From contig NZ_LZGT01000074.1 of the NCBI RefSeq assembly GCF_001690525.1, positions 36,662 to 100,661 on the forward strand: a DNA stretch of 64,000 nt, written 5' to 3'. Position numbers and translations under genes: made by a program. Below, one piece after another: positions 18,609 to 27,976 of the stretch. The number at the start of each line of letters is the position of its first letter. Position 1 is the first letter of the stretch. The notes below the pieces were generated by a model. That model was given only the letters and a program-made list of their open reading frames with translations. It made no database searches and had not been told where the DNA came from. This stretch comes from Gilliamella sp. App6-5 (GTDB taxonomy: Bacteria > Pseudomonadota > Gammaproteobacteria > Enterobacterales > Orbaceae).

Positions 18609-19783
18609 TAGTGAATCACCTCGCCCATTTGAAAAATAGGCAAATACATCGCCACAATTAAACTGCCAATAATCAAGGCTAACACTAGCATTAATAATGG
18701 TTCAAAAGCTTGCGATAAGTTATCAGTTAAGGTCTGATTTTGCTCTTGATAATAGGTTGCTAGCTTATCAAGCATTAAATCTAACGTGCCCGACTGTTCA
18801 CCCACATGAATTAATTGTGAGCATAAATTAGGAAAGTGTAATTGTTGATGCAGTACATGACTAAATGAATGGCCTTGCTCAATACCAGCAATAATTTGTG
18901 AAATACTATCACGATAAAGACTATAATAAGTAGTATTACCGGCTGCGACTAAACCTGTTAATAACGGTATTCCTGCTTTTTGGGTAATTGCAATGGTTTG
19001 AAAAATTTGGGTTAAGCAACTGGTTTGAATCACTTTACCCATAAAGGGGCATTTGATTACTATCGCTTCAATTTCACGACGATAGCGCACTTTAAAATAG
19101 TGTTGATAGCCAAAATAACCGATAAAAAATACCGTGCACCAAATTAACCAATTTTGTTGTAAATAATTAGAAAAATCGATAACCAATTGTGTGAAAGCTG
19201 GCAACTTGGCATCGAAATCCTGATAAATATCCGAAAATTTTGGCAAAACAAATAACAACATCACCAAACTAACGATCATCGCTACAGATAATAAAAACAG
19301 TGGGTAACGCATCGCCTTTTTTAGACTTTTTTGTAAGTTAATTGATTTTTCAAGTAATAACGCTAACTGGGCAAAACTTTCATCAAGTTGTCCTGTTAGC
19401 TCTCCAGTTGCAATAATCTCGCAATACAGCGCAGAAAATACCGAGTGATGTTGCTGTAATACTTGAGATAAAAACTCACCTTTAGCAATTTGCTGTTTAA
19501 TATCAAGTAACAGATATTGCCAGTGCGGTTTAGTTTGTTCTTGGGCAAGCAACTGTAATGTATCAATGATGGATAACCCCGCCTTTAACATGGTCGCTAA
19601 TTGTTTAGTAATAATCAGCAGATCGGCACGATTAAAACTGTGTGCGGTAATAATATTGCCTGCTTTAATTTTAATGGCAATTTTACCTTGCAACAATAAC
19701 TGCCGTTTAACAGCTTGTGACGATTTAGCGATGATTTTGTGCTGGTTAAAATCTAAATCATACCAATAATAAAGCCTTTTCAT
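18608..19783 (-). CDS. hofC: Type IV pilus inner-membrane platform protein (PilC/HofC)
   Basis: 391-residue GspF/PilC family protein that anchors the assembly ATPase. Two T2SSF domains are visible, residues ~55-180 (LATMLKAGLSIIDTLQLLAQ, ELTGQLDESFAQLA) and ~260-385 (TIAITQKAGIPLLTGLVAAG, GEQSGTLDLMLDKLA), each followed by hydrophobic helices. Length fits HofC (400). It overlaps both neighbours by one base, so pilB, pilC and pilD are translated as one unit. Confidence 0.92.
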   Translation of the reverse strand: MKRLYYWYDLDFNQHKIIAKSSQAVKRQLLLQGKIAIKIKAGNIITAHSFNRADLLIITKQLATMLKAGLSIIDTLQLLAQEQTKPHWQYLLLDIKQQIAKGEFLSQVLQQHHSVFSALYCEIIATGELTGQLDESFAQLALLLEKSINLQKSLKKAMRYPLFLLSVAMIVSLVMLLFVLPKFSDIYQDFDAKLPAFTQLVIDFSNYLQQNWLIWCTVFFIGYFGYQHYFKVRYRREIEAIVIKCPFMGKVIQTSCLTQIFQTIAITQKAGIPLLTGLVAAGNTTYYSLYRDSISQIIAGIEQGHSFSHVLHQQLHFPNLCSQLIHVGEQSGTLDLMLDKLATYYQEQNQTLTDNLSQAFEPLLMLVLALIIGSLIVAMYLPIFQMGEVIH

Positions 19784-20889
19784 TATGTATCACCTAATAC
19801 ACGGTTTAATTCAGCTAGTGTTGTCATTCCCTGTTTAACTAATTTTTGCCCAGCCGTTTTTAACGAAGTCATATTCGCCGGCAAAACAACTTGATTAGCT
19901 AATATTTGCTTTTGCATGTCAGGCGTAATGACTAAAAGTTCGTATAATCCAACCCGTCCTTTATATCCACCAATACACCTTAGACAGCCCGAAGCTACAT
20001 AATGTGGCACTTGTTCGTTGTCTAACTTAATTAGTTCTCTTGCCACCACCTTGCAGTGAGGACACAATTTCCGTACTAGCCGCTGGGCGATGACTAATTT
20101 TAAACTTGATGAAAGTAGATAATTTTCAATACCCATTTGATTTAAGCGAGTTATTGCCTCGACACTTGAATTAGTATGCAAAGTTGATAGAACTAAATGC
20201 CCTGTCTGCGCAGCTTGAATAGCAATTTCGGCAGTTTCACGATCGCGAATTTCACCTATCATCATCACATCGGGATCTTGTCGTAATAAGGCTCGTAATA
20301 CAATAGCAAACGTCAAACCGGCCTTAAGGTTGATAGCGGTTTGATTAATGCCCTCAAGGGGAATTTCAATAGGGTCTTCAACACTACAAATATTACGTTC
20401 GGTTTTATTTAACCGTTTTAATCCGCTATATAATGTGACTGTCTTACCACTACCAGTGGGTCCGGTAACTAAAATCAATCCTTGAGGATAGTGCAAAATT
20501 TGCTTGAATGTTAAAAGGTCAGCGTCAGTTAAACCCAAATCATTTATTGTTAGTTCTGATTCATGATTATCCATTACTCTTAAGACAATTTTTTCACCAT
20601 TCATTACGGGTAAAGTTGCCATACGCATTGTGTAACGGTCAATAACCAATTGCCCATCTTGTGGCAATCGATGCTCAGCAATATTTAACTTGGACATAAT
20701 TTTTAATCGGGCTGTTATCTGTTTGGCCAGTGCAAGCGGTGGCGATAACATATCATGCAAAACTCCATCAATGCGCATGCGAATACGGTAACTGTGTTGA
20801 TAAGGTTCAAAATGAATATCTGAAGCGCGCTTATCTAATGCTTCAAGCAGCAATTTATCAATACTTTCAATTAACTGTTCTTCTTGCAT
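19783..20889 (-). CDS. hofB: Type IV pilus assembly ATPase (PilB/HofB), short form
   Basis: 368-residue GspE/PilB-type secretion ATPase. Walker A is GPTGSGKT near residue 147, followed by an Asp box (EDPIE), Walker B (DPDVMMIGEIRDRETAEIAI) and a His box (TGHLVLSTLHTN). A C-terminal zinc finger is seen as CPHC ... CLRC. The protein begins directly at the N2 region (KRASDIHFEP); the N1 domain present in full-length PilB/HofB (~460-560 residues) is absent. Such a short form still carries every catalytic element. ATG start. Confidence 0.92.
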   Translation of the reverse strand: MQEEQLIESIDKLLLEALDKRASDIHFEPYQHSYRIRMRIDGVLHDMLSPPLALAKQITARLKIMSKLNIAEHRLPQDGQLVIDRYTMRMATLPVMNGEKIVLRVMDNHESELTINDLGLTDADLLTFKQILHYPQGLILVTGPTGSGKTVTLYSGLKRLNKTERNICSVEDPIEIPLEGINQTAINLKAGLTFAIVLRALLRQDPDVMMIGEIRDRETAEIAIQAAQTGHLVLSTLHTNSSVEAITRLNQMGIENYLLSSSLKLVIAQRLVRKLCPHCKVVARELIKLDNEQVPHYVASGCLRCIGGYKGRVGLYELLVITPDMQKQILANQVVLPANMTSLKTAGQKLVKQGMTTLAELNRVLGDT

Positions 20890-20929
20890 AATAACGCTTC
20901 CTTATCCATTAACGATTAAATGATGAATT

Positions 20930-21361
20930 TTAAAATTTGAAAATATCTTCACAAGCACTGGTTAAACTGGCATCGACTGGCGATGTGGTGCAAACGCGAT
21001 TCCAATCTAAATTACCATGCGTAGCATTAATTGTTGGTGTCAGTGTGGTGGTTAACCCTGCTAAAGCACTGGTTCCAACTAAGGTAATCACGCCGTTATT
21101 GACCGTAATTGATGTTACATAGTTAGATGTTCGGCTTGCTGGTACCCCATTATTACCATTGCTACAATTGGCTAAACTACCTTGCTCAACAGCACAAATT
21201 TCGACAGCTGTTTTATACGTTGTCATGGTTTGCAGCATATCAGTCAGTGCGGCTTTTTTAACATATCCTTGATATGCAGGCACACCAATAGCCGTTAAGA
21301 TAGCAATCACAATAATGGCAATCATAAGTTCAAATAATGTAAAACCCGATTGATTAGACAT
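20930..21361 (-). CDS. ppdD: Type IV major pilin (PpdD/PilA-like)
   Basis: Prepilin with a class IVa leader: MSNQSG followed by FTLFELMIAIIVIAILTAIG, giving cleavage after Gly6 and the conserved Glu at mature position 5. The hydrophobic N-terminal helix is followed by a globular domain with four cysteines (CAVEQGSLANC and CTT...ACED) likely forming two disulfides. Start ATG 21361 is chosen because of the leader length and GAGG 8 nt upstream; the longer frame adds eight residues before the leader. It heads the pilin-hofB-hofC-pilD cluster, 40 bp before hofB. Confidence 0.93.
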   Translation of the reverse strand: MSNQSGFTLFELMIAIIVIAILTAIGVPAYQGYVKKAALTDMLQTMTTYKTAVEICAVEQGSLANCSNGNNGVPASRTSNYVTSITVNNGVITLVGTSALAGLTTTLTPTINATHGNLDWNRVCTTSPVDASLTSACEDIFKF

Positions 21362-21562
21362 AAATACCTCGATAGTTTCTGTCAATGATTTAACACAAGA
21401 GCTTTATAGCAAAACAAAAAAATGGAATAATAGCGAAATAGTAAATTTGGAAATAAAAATCCATTACGCAATTCATTATTACGTTGTATGCTCAATTTTC
21501 GCGAAGCAGATCGCAAAACAAACAAATCCATACATCGGTTTATTAGATAAGTTGGAGTCAAT

Positions 21563-22414
21563 ATGTCCCTAAAAATTGTTAACGGTTGGTTACAAGGTAT
21601 AAAACAAGTCGTTTCACCGTTTTATAATGAACGGCCAGCCAATAAACCGATTTCGTTACTTGTTATCCATAATATAAGCTTACCGCCCAATCAATATGGA
21701 GGACCTTATGTTGAACAATTATTTACTGGTCAACTCAATCCTAACAAGCATCCGTACTTTGCTTCAATTTATCAACTTGAAGTCTCAAGCCATCTGTTTA
21801 TTCGGCGTGATGGCGAGATCATTCAATTTGTGCCATTTGATAAACGCGCTTGGCATGCGGGAAAATCCGTATTTGCAGGACAAGAAAATTGTAACGATTT
21901 TTCAATTGGTATTGAAATGGAAGGATGCGATAGTGACAACTTTACCGAACAACAATATCAGCAATTAGCGAACGTGACGTTATTATTACAACAAACTTAT
22001 GCGATCCAAAACATCACTGGCCACAGCGATATTGCCCCAGATCGTAAAACTGACCCAGGCCCTTGTTTTGATTGGCAATATTATCGAAGTTTGTTAGCGC
22101 AAAAATCACAAGAACAAAAGCTACTCAATCAAATTGAGCAAATTATTGTAGAGTTACAAAAAATCAATTTATGGCAAATCACACCGCCAAAACCTGATGC
22201 CTTTTTAAGTCAACAACCCTTTGCGCTTGACACCATGCAAGCACACGAATGGTTGCAATGGATTTTTATTCCTCGAATGCAAGCTATCATTGATGCTAAA
22301 GGAAATCTCCCCAAATTTGCTCTGCATCCTTATTTTGAGGAAGCGCTAAAAGCGCAAGAGCAAGATGTTAATCATCTACTACATCTTATTAAGCAACTTG
22401 ATGAATTAGCGTAA
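21563..22414 (+). CDS. ampD: AmpD-YqcC fusion: anhydro-muramyl amidase with C-terminal DUF446 domain
   Basis: Residues 1-~180 are AmpD, the cytoplasmic zinc amidase that cleaves 1,6-anhydro-MurNAc from its peptide in cell-wall recycling. Ligands are visible: His36 in VIHNIS, the catalytic Glu in IGIEMEGCD, and the second His and Asp in TGHSDIAPDRKTDPGPCFDW. E. coli AmpD ends at 183 residues; here the frame continues to 283. The extra ~100 residues (QQPFALDTMQAHEWLQWIFI ... FALHPYFEEAL) match the YqcC/DUF446 family, normally a separate small protein. No internal stop or restart is visible at the junction. It is divergent from the pilin operon, as ampD is in enterobacteria. Confidence 0.9.
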   Translation: MSLKIVNGWLQGIKQVVSPFYNERPANKPISLLVIHNISLPPNQYGGPYVEQLFTGQLNPNKHPYFASIYQLEVSSHLFIRRDGEIIQFVPFDKRAWHAGKSVFAGQENCNDFSIGIEMEGCDSDNFTEQQYQQLANVTLLLQQTYAIQNITGHSDIAPDRKTDPGPCFDWQYYRSLLAQKSQEQKLLNQIEQIIVELQKINLWQITPPKPDAFLSQQPFALDTMQAHEWLQWIFIPRMQAIIDAKGNLPKFALHPYFEEALKAQEQDVNHLLHLIKQLDELA

Positions 22415-22425
22415 TTTAATCACAA

Positions 22426-22470
22426 ACAATTACCACATAACTATGCGGTAATTGTTGATTTTACTTTATT
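22426..22470. terminator. Terminator between ampD and mltG
   Basis: Inverted repeat ACAATTACC / GGTAATTGT (22426-22434 with 22447-22455), 12-nt loop, followed by TGATTTTACTTTATTTTT. It is suitable for the rightward ampD transcript and probably also serves the convergent mltG. Confidence 0.7.
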
Positions 22471-22477
22471 TTTAAGC

Positions 22478-23500
22478 CTAATTTCCATTGCTGGTTATTC
22501 GGCGATACTCACTTACTGCTTGCTGATGGTTGCCATAAGTGCTTGAGAATGTGTGTCCACCTGTGCCATTCGCGACAAAAAACAGATAATTGGTTTTAGC
22601 TGGGTGCGCTGCCGCCTCTAATGAAGCAAGACTAGGCATTGCAATTGGTGTTGGCGGTAATCCATCAATAACATAGGTATTATAGGGATTTTCAGTATCG
22701 GTTAAATCAACGCGTCTAATCGTGCCTTTATAGTTATCACCTAAACCATAAATAATTGTTGGATCAGTTTGCAACTTCATTTTGGCATTTAAGCGATTAA
22801 CAAATACCGAAGCGACATTAGCACGCTCAGAACTAACTCCAGTTTCTTTTTCAATGATTGATGCAATAATTAGTAATTCATAAGGTGATTGATAAGGGAG
22901 ATTACTATCGCGATTATCCCAAATTTTTTGTAGATTACTTTTCATCGTCATATGTGCACGCTTTAAGATATTAATATCTAAAGTGTCTGCGGTATAAAGG
23001 TAAGTATCTGGCGATAACCACCCTTCAAGCGATCCTTCAATACCTAATAACTTAGCAATCTCTTCATCTGTTTTGCCTGATAAAGTTTGCTGAATATAGG
23101 GTGTATTTTGAATTACTTTCAACCAATCTTTAGCTCGCTTACCTTCAACAAATTGAATTGAAAAATTGCTCTCTTTACCTGACACCAACAATTGCAAAAA
23201 TTCTTCAACTGTCATATGCGGATGTAATTGGTAAGTTCCTGCTTTAATGGATCTTAATGATGGATTTAGCTTACACAAATAAGGCAGTAAATAAGCACTT
23301 TGCATTAATTGACTTTCTTTAATTTGCGCAACTAACTGGTACATGGATGTCCCTTTTTTCAAAACAAACATCTGGTTTTCGGTGGTGACTTGCATTTGCT
23401 GTTTCGAAAACTGTTGTAAAAAATAATAACCAATACTGATCGAACCACCCACAATGAATATCAGGGTAAGTAAAGTGTATAAAAATATTTTTTTAATCAT
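22478..23500 (-). CDS. mltG: Endolytic murein transglycosylase MltG
   Basis: 340-residue YceG/MltG, the inner-membrane lytic transglycosylase proposed to end glycan-chain synthesis. There is one N-terminal membrane helix (residues 4-27), a LysM-like region (KKGTSMYQLVAQIKES), and the catalytic domain with the essential glutamate in IASIIEKETG (about residue 218). YGLGDNYKGTIRRVDL and the C-terminal NGTGGHTFS complete the family signature. It lies 7 bp behind alr, so the two are co-transcribed; both act on cell-wall supply. Confidence 0.95.
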   Translation of the reverse strand: MIKKIFLYTLLTLIFIVGGSISIGYYFLQQFSKQQMQVTTENQMFVLKKGTSMYQLVAQIKESQLMQSAYLLPYLCKLNPSLRSIKAGTYQLHPHMTVEEFLQLLVSGKESNFSIQFVEGKRAKDWLKVIQNTPYIQQTLSGKTDEEIAKLLGIEGSLEGWLSPDTYLYTADTLDINILKRAHMTMKSNLQKIWDNRDSNLPYQSPYELLIIASIIEKETGVSSERANVASVFVNRLNAKMKLQTDPTIIYGLGDNYKGTIRRVDLTDTENPYNTYVIDGLPPTPIAMPSLASLEAAAHPAKTNYLFFVANGTGGHTFSSTYGNHQQAVSEYRRITSNGN

Positions 23501-23507
23501 AATTTAT

Positions 23508-24593
23508 TTATCTACTATAGTGGATTTTTGCGCGTGAAGTTAAGCGCGTGATTAACTCGTAAGCACTAATGCCCGTGTGCTTAGCGATTTCTTCAACGGG
23601 GAGTTCTGGTCCCCAAAATATGACTTCGTCTCCAGGTTTTTCAAAGCTGTTGATGCCCAAATCAACCACAATCATATCCATTGAAACTCGGCCAACAATG
23701 GGCACTTTACGGCCATTAATCAAAACGGGGGTATTTTGCGGAATGTTGCGTGGATAGCCGTCACCATAACCCATCGCAACAACACCTAGTTTAGTTTCTT
23801 GCAAACTACACCAAGTCTGACCATAACCAACCGATTCGCCTTGTTTATGCTTTCGCACTGCGATTAATTCAGATTTAAATGTCATGGCTGGCTGTAGCCC
23901 GGCAATTGGTGAATCAAAAGGCGAAACGCCATATAAAGCAATGCCCTGACGCACAACATCACGCTGAGTATTTGGCCACGCCAATGTACCACCCGATGCG
24001 GCAATTGAACATTTGCCAATGAGTGACTTGTCATCAATTGACGCAATAAACTGATCAAACAGTTCAAGTTGCTTTAACGTTTGAGCAGAAGTAAGATCAT
24101 CAGCCGAACTAAAATGGCTCATAATATTGATGGGCTTTCGAACCACAGAGCAACTGGCTAAGCGATAAAATTCATCTTTGGCTTCATCAAGACAAAAGCC
24201 GAGCCGATGCATACCGGTATCAAGTTTAAACCATGTAGTAATTTGATTTTCAAGGGGAAATGATAGCAATGTATCAATTTGCCATTTGCTGTGAATGGCG
24301 GGCTGAATATTAAAATCAATCAAATTATCTATATTATCATGCGGAAAAAATCCTTCCAAAGCTATAATTGGGGTATTAATACCCTTATTCCGTACTAATA
24401 TTGCCTCAGATAGTCGCGATACACCAAAATAATCTACTTTATCACTTAACAACTGCGCAATCCCCTCGATACCATGCGAATAAGCGTTGGCTTTAATAAT
24501 TGCAACTAGCTGACTATCAGGGGCTATTGTTTTGAGGTATTCAAGATTATGAATAACTGCTTGACGATTGACTTCAACAACTGCGATAGACAT
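23508..24593 (-). CDS. alr: Alanine racemase
   Basis: PLP-dependent enzyme converting L- to D-alanine for peptidoglycan. The catalytic lysine is Lys34 in VAIIKANAYSHG. The second active-site element (tyrosine in GYGDGYPRNIP) and the RVSMDMIVVDLG segment are intact. ATG 24593 gives 361 residues, the usual size; the longer frame begins with a TTG and adds eight residues with no family counterpart. It lies directly before mltG. Confidence 0.95.
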   Translation of the reverse strand: MSIAVVEVNRQAVIHNLEYLKTIAPDSQLVAIIKANAYSHGIEGIAQLLSDKVDYFGVSRLSEAILVRNKGINTPIIALEGFFPHDNIDNLIDFNIQPAIHSKWQIDTLLSFPLENQITTWFKLDTGMHRLGFCLDEAKDEFYRLASCSVVRKPINIMSHFSSADDLTSAQTLKQLELFDQFIASIDDKSLIGKCSIAASGGTLAWPNTQRDVVRQGIALYGVSPFDSPIAGLQPAMTFKSELIAVRKHKQGESVGYGQTWCSLQETKLGVVAMGYGDGYPRNIPQNTPVLINGRKVPIVGRVSMDMIVVDLGINSFEKPGDEVIFWGPELPVEEIAKHTGISAYELITRLTSRAKIHYSR

Positions 24594-24802
24594 TTCTTGG
24601 ATCCAAACTCTTATCAAATGATTATTGTAAATTTTGTTTTCAATAATAACAAATTTTTCTTAGTATACAAATCGGTTGAAATTCGATGCAATTTTAAGCA
24701 TGAATATTGTTAATTAAATAACTTGACTAAATTCTAATATCAACTTTATGATAATTGACCATACATTTTGTGTTTTGCCACATAAAAATCGTTAACAATA
24801 AG

Positions 24803-25132
24803 TTATTTGTTCACCAAATTCTTATAAATATGCCTAAAGGCCATAATGGGGTGGTAAATCATCATTCTAGGACCAGCATAACGCATAACTTGTTTGATTT
24901 TTTGTTTATAATCTTTGCGATAACAATGTTTAGGACAACGCTCACACGTTGTTTTGGCTTCACCAAAACGACACATTGTTAAACGTTGCATAGCATATTG
25001 CAATAGATCATTGCATTCATTACATAACTGGTGGCGTGAAGTATGATGCTTTTGATGACAATATAAAAAAATCATTGCGCTCACTGTCGATTTTTCTTGC
25101 TGAATTTTAGGACCGGTATTGTTTGTAACCAT
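24803..25132 (-). CDS. ygbA: YgbA-like protein (nitrous oxide-stimulated promoter family)
   Basis: About 109 residues with a cluster of cysteines (CNECNDLLQYAMQRLTMCRFG, then CERCPKHCY) and the family ending VMRYAGPRMMIYHPIMAFRH. This matches the small YgbA family (PF11756), whose E. coli member is induced by nitric oxide through NsrR and helps recovery from nitrosative stress. The cysteines suggest metal binding. The start is ATG 25132 or GTG 25144; neither has a good ribosome site. The 58-bp spacer to the divergent gene shows no clear NsrR site. Confidence 0.85.
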   Translation of the reverse strand: MVTNNTGPKIQQEKSTVSAMIFLYCHQKHHTSRHQLCNECNDLLQYAMQRLTMCRFGEAKTTCERCPKHCYRKDYKQKIKQVMRYAGPRMMIYHPIMAFRHIYKNLVNK

Positions 25133-25203
25133 AATGACATACACATTAATGAAGAAAGTGGTAAAATAAAATCATCAAACTATGATTACAAGGATTTATT
25201 GTA

Positions 25204-26034
25204 ATGGCAAGAATTATCAATAAAGATACGATTGTTTGCATGTCCCTTTCAGCCAGACCAAGCAATTTCGGTACTCGCTTTCATAATTATTTGTATGAAA
25301 AACTCGATCTTAATTACTTATATAAAGCCTTTACTACCAATAATTTAAAAGATGCAATTTATGGCATTAAAGCCTTAGCGATTCGGGGTTGCGCCATTTC
25401 AATGCCTTATAAAGAAGCTTGCATTGAGTTTATTGATGAATTAGATGGTTCAGTAAAATCTATTCAATCAGTCAATACCATTGTTAACACCAATCATCAT
25501 TTAAAAGCCTATAATACTGATTATATTGCGGTTGCCAAGCTCATTACAGAAAATAAAATCGATAATACAACGCCATTTGTGTTAAAAGGCAGTGGCGGTA
25601 TGGCTAATGCAGTGATTGGTGCTTTTTATGATGCAGGATTTAAAAATGGCATGATTGCCGCACGTAATCAAACAAAAGGCGAAGCGTTAGCCAAACGCTA
25701 CGGTTATAAATGGGTCAAAGATGAACAAGACATATTGCCAAAGCAAGCCAAACTAATTATTAATGTGACCCCAATTGGTATGCTTGGAGGCATTGAAGCA
25801 GAAGAGCTCGCATTCCCCTCAACCATGATAGAAAATGCTGATATTGTGTTTGATGTGGTTGCGTTACCCGTTGAAACACCAATGATAAAATATGCCCAAA
25901 AACTAAACAAAACGATTATTTCAGGTGCCGATGTCGCGGTGATTCAGGCGCTTGAACAATTTGTGTTATATACTGGCGTAACCCCCAGCAAAGAATTGGT
26001 AAAACAAGCAGGTGAATTTGCAAGGCAAGGTTAA
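25204..26034 (+). CDS. Shikimate dehydrogenase-like oxidoreductase (SDH-L type)
   Basis: 276 residues of the AroE/YdiB superfamily. Substrate-domain signatures are SLSARPSNFGTRFHNYLYE near residue 15, the lysine-bearing SMPYKEA near 75, and NTDY near 106. A Rossmann motif variant (KGSGGMANAVIGAF) begins near 128, and the C-terminus has GADVAVIQALEQFVLYTG. The S-RPSNFGTRFHN opening is characteristic of the SDH-L (HI0607-like) branch rather than biosynthetic AroE, so the substrate may differ from shikimate. ATG start with AAGGA upstream. Confidence 0.85.
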   Translation: MARIINKDTIVCMSLSARPSNFGTRFHNYLYEKLDLNYLYKAFTTNNLKDAIYGIKALAIRGCAISMPYKEACIEFIDELDGSVKSIQSVNTIVNTNHHLKAYNTDYIAVAKLITENKIDNTTPFVLKGSGGMANAVIGAFYDAGFKNGMIAARNQTKGEALAKRYGYKWVKDEQDILPKQAKLIINVTPIGMLGGIEAEELAFPSTMIENADIVFDVVALPVETPMIKYAQKLNKTIISGADVAVIQALEQFVLYTGVTPSKELVKQAGEFARQG

Positions 26035-26046
26035 ATAGTGTTATTC

Positions 26047-26071
26047 ATTCCACCGAGTATATCGGTGGAAT
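26047..26071. terminator. Bidirectional terminator between SDH-L gene and ycaO
   Basis: Perfect 10-bp stem ATTCCACCGA / TCGGTGGAAT with a 5-nt loop, in the 51-bp spacer between the two converging genes. It is flanked by A- and T-rich sequence. Confidence 0.8.
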
Positions 26072-26085
26072 TTAAACAAATAGGT

Positions 26086-27849
26086 TCACATCACCTGATG
26101 TAATTTGTTATACACAGCTAATAATTTCTGATGCATAGCAAATTGTTCTAAATTATCATTAGTTGTTTTATCGGCTGTAGCAGAATCTGCCAAGCCAAAA
26201 AATGTTTTTTCGCCATTAGCATATTGCCACATATCGTCAACACAAGCTTGACCATACATTTTATTAAATGCTGTTTGATAATTGTTAAACTGTTTTTTGT
26301 CACGTTGCAAAATAAAGTTAATCAGCGTTTGCAAGCAACGATAAGCGTGATTACGTGCTGGAGTAAATATAGACTCATTCATTTCAACCGTCCAATCAAT
26401 CCATTGTTGTGCTTGCACTAAGTCTTTACCTGCCAATGCCAACATTGCTTTTAATTCACCAACACGCAATGTAAACCAAGCATTATCGTTACCGGTTGCA
26501 ATGCCAAGCAGTTCACGAACGCGTGCATAATCATCAAGACCTTCGTCATCAAGTTGTTCAATAATGGCTAGGTACTGTTTAGCAGTGCGTTTTTGATAAG
26601 GTAACGACAAAATAAGATCACGCAGGCCAATTGCCATATTACTATTGGCAATTAAAAGATCTTCAGGGGGATAAATTTCAGACATGCCAACAGCCAAAAT
26701 TCGGCAAGCATAAACACCAAGATGCTCATAGTCCATAATTAACACTTCAGTATTGTGACGAGTAAAAATAGCCATTAAATTAGCAAATTCTTGCTCAGTT
26801 GTCCCCGAAAAGTCCCAATCGACAAATTCATAATCAGCTTGCTCATTAAATAGATCCCATGAAATCAAACCGCTTGAATCAATAAAGTGCGTTTCTAAAT
26901 TGCTAAGATCAGCAATCTCATCATTATCAAAACTTGGCGGTGAAAACACATCCAGATCTTTTAAACTGCGCCCTTGTAATAGCTCAGTCACAGTTCGTTC
27001 AAGTGCAACGCCAAAATTTGGATGTGCACCAAACGAGGCATAACATGTTACATTTTGCGGATTAAACAACACCACACAAATAACCGGAAACTCACCACCT
27101 AATGAAGCATCAAAACAATAAAGTGGAAAGCCTTCACTTTCAAGCGCATCAATGGCTGCCAAAACCGCTGGATAACGGTGAATAACTTCGGTTGGAATAA
27201 TCGGTAAGCTAATGGCCTCGGCAATAATTTTGTTTTTTGTATAACGTTCAAAAATTTCCGATAACCCTTGCACTCGCGCTTCATTACGCGTATTACCGGC
27301 TGACATACCATTAGATGCATATAAATTAGCAATTAAATTAACAGGCACATAGACCGTTTGCTTGTCAGACTGTTGCTCAAACGGTAATGCACAAATGCCA
27401 CGCTTGCCATTACTTGATTGTAAATCAATTAAATCTGTTGCCCTTAACTCATGATCGGGATCATAAAACTTAAGGAGTTTTTGAGATAGTAATCCTTTAG
27501 GGAGGGAATTATCTTCAGGAATAGAAAACCATTTTTCGGACGGATAATGCACAAAATCAGCATTTGCAGCCTTTTTACCTAAATAAAAATCTGAAAAAAA
27601 GTAATTGGTTGATAATCGCTCAAAATACTCTCCCAAGGCCGATGCTAACGCCGCTTTTTTGCTTGCACCTTTACCATTAGCAAAACAGAGTGGGCACTTT
27701 GTATTTTGAATATGTACTGACCACACATTGGGCACAGGATTGAGCCAAGAAGCTTCTTTCACTTCTAAATCATATTTTGCTAATTGTTGCTGAAAATAGT
27801 TAATGGAATCTTCAAGGGCAGCATCTTTGCCCGGAATATAAGTTTTCAT
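26086..27849 (-). CDS. ycaO: YcaO, ribosomal protein S12 methylthiolation accessory factor
   Basis: 587-residue YcaO-domain protein, the same length as E. coli YcaO (586), which assists RimO in beta-methylthiolation of Asp88 of S12. The N-terminal YcaO ATP-grasp-like domain (residues ~1-390) has KGASKKAALASALGEYFERL near residue 62 and GNTRNEARVQGLSEIFERYT near 190. The C-terminal TPR-like region (~400-587) distinguishes this housekeeping form from peptide cyclodehydratases. No precursor peptide or partner thiopeptide genes are nearby. Confidence 0.92.
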   Translation of the reverse strand: MKTYIPGKDAALEDSINYFQQQLAKYDLEVKEASWLNPVPNVWSVHIQNTKCPLCFANGKGASKKAALASALGEYFERLSTNYFFSDFYLGKKAANADFVHYPSEKWFSIPEDNSLPKGLLSQKLLKFYDPDHELRATDLIDLQSSNGKRGICALPFEQQSDKQTVYVPVNLIANLYASNGMSAGNTRNEARVQGLSEIFERYTKNKIIAEAISLPIIPTEVIHRYPAVLAAIDALESEGFPLYCFDASLGGEFPVICVVLFNPQNVTCYASFGAHPNFGVALERTVTELLQGRSLKDLDVFSPPSFDNDEIADLSNLETHFIDSSGLISWDLFNEQADYEFVDWDFSGTTEQEFANLMAIFTRHNTEVLIMDYEHLGVYACRILAVGMSEIYPPEDLLIANSNMAIGLRDLILSLPYQKRTAKQYLAIIEQLDDEGLDDYARVRELLGIATGNDNAWFTLRVGELKAMLALAGKDLVQAQQWIDWTVEMNESIFTPARNHAYRCLQTLINFILQRDKKQFNNYQTAFNKMYGQACVDDMWQYANGEKTFFGLADSATADKTTNDNLEQFAMHQKLLAVYNKLHQVM

Positions 27850-27976
27850 AAGTTAATCTCAAAATAATTTTATGTTATAATTGTTGCGCTTTACCGCTTT
27901 CAAGAATTTATCACTTTATACGCAAATATAAAAAAATAGAAGTAATAAAATTAATCCACCTAAATAAGGAAATAAA

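Noticed and set aside
26086..27849. ycaO as part of a thiazole/oxazole peptide cluster
   Set aside because: Length and C-terminal TPR-like region match housekeeping YcaO, and no precursor, dehydrogenase or export genes are nearby.
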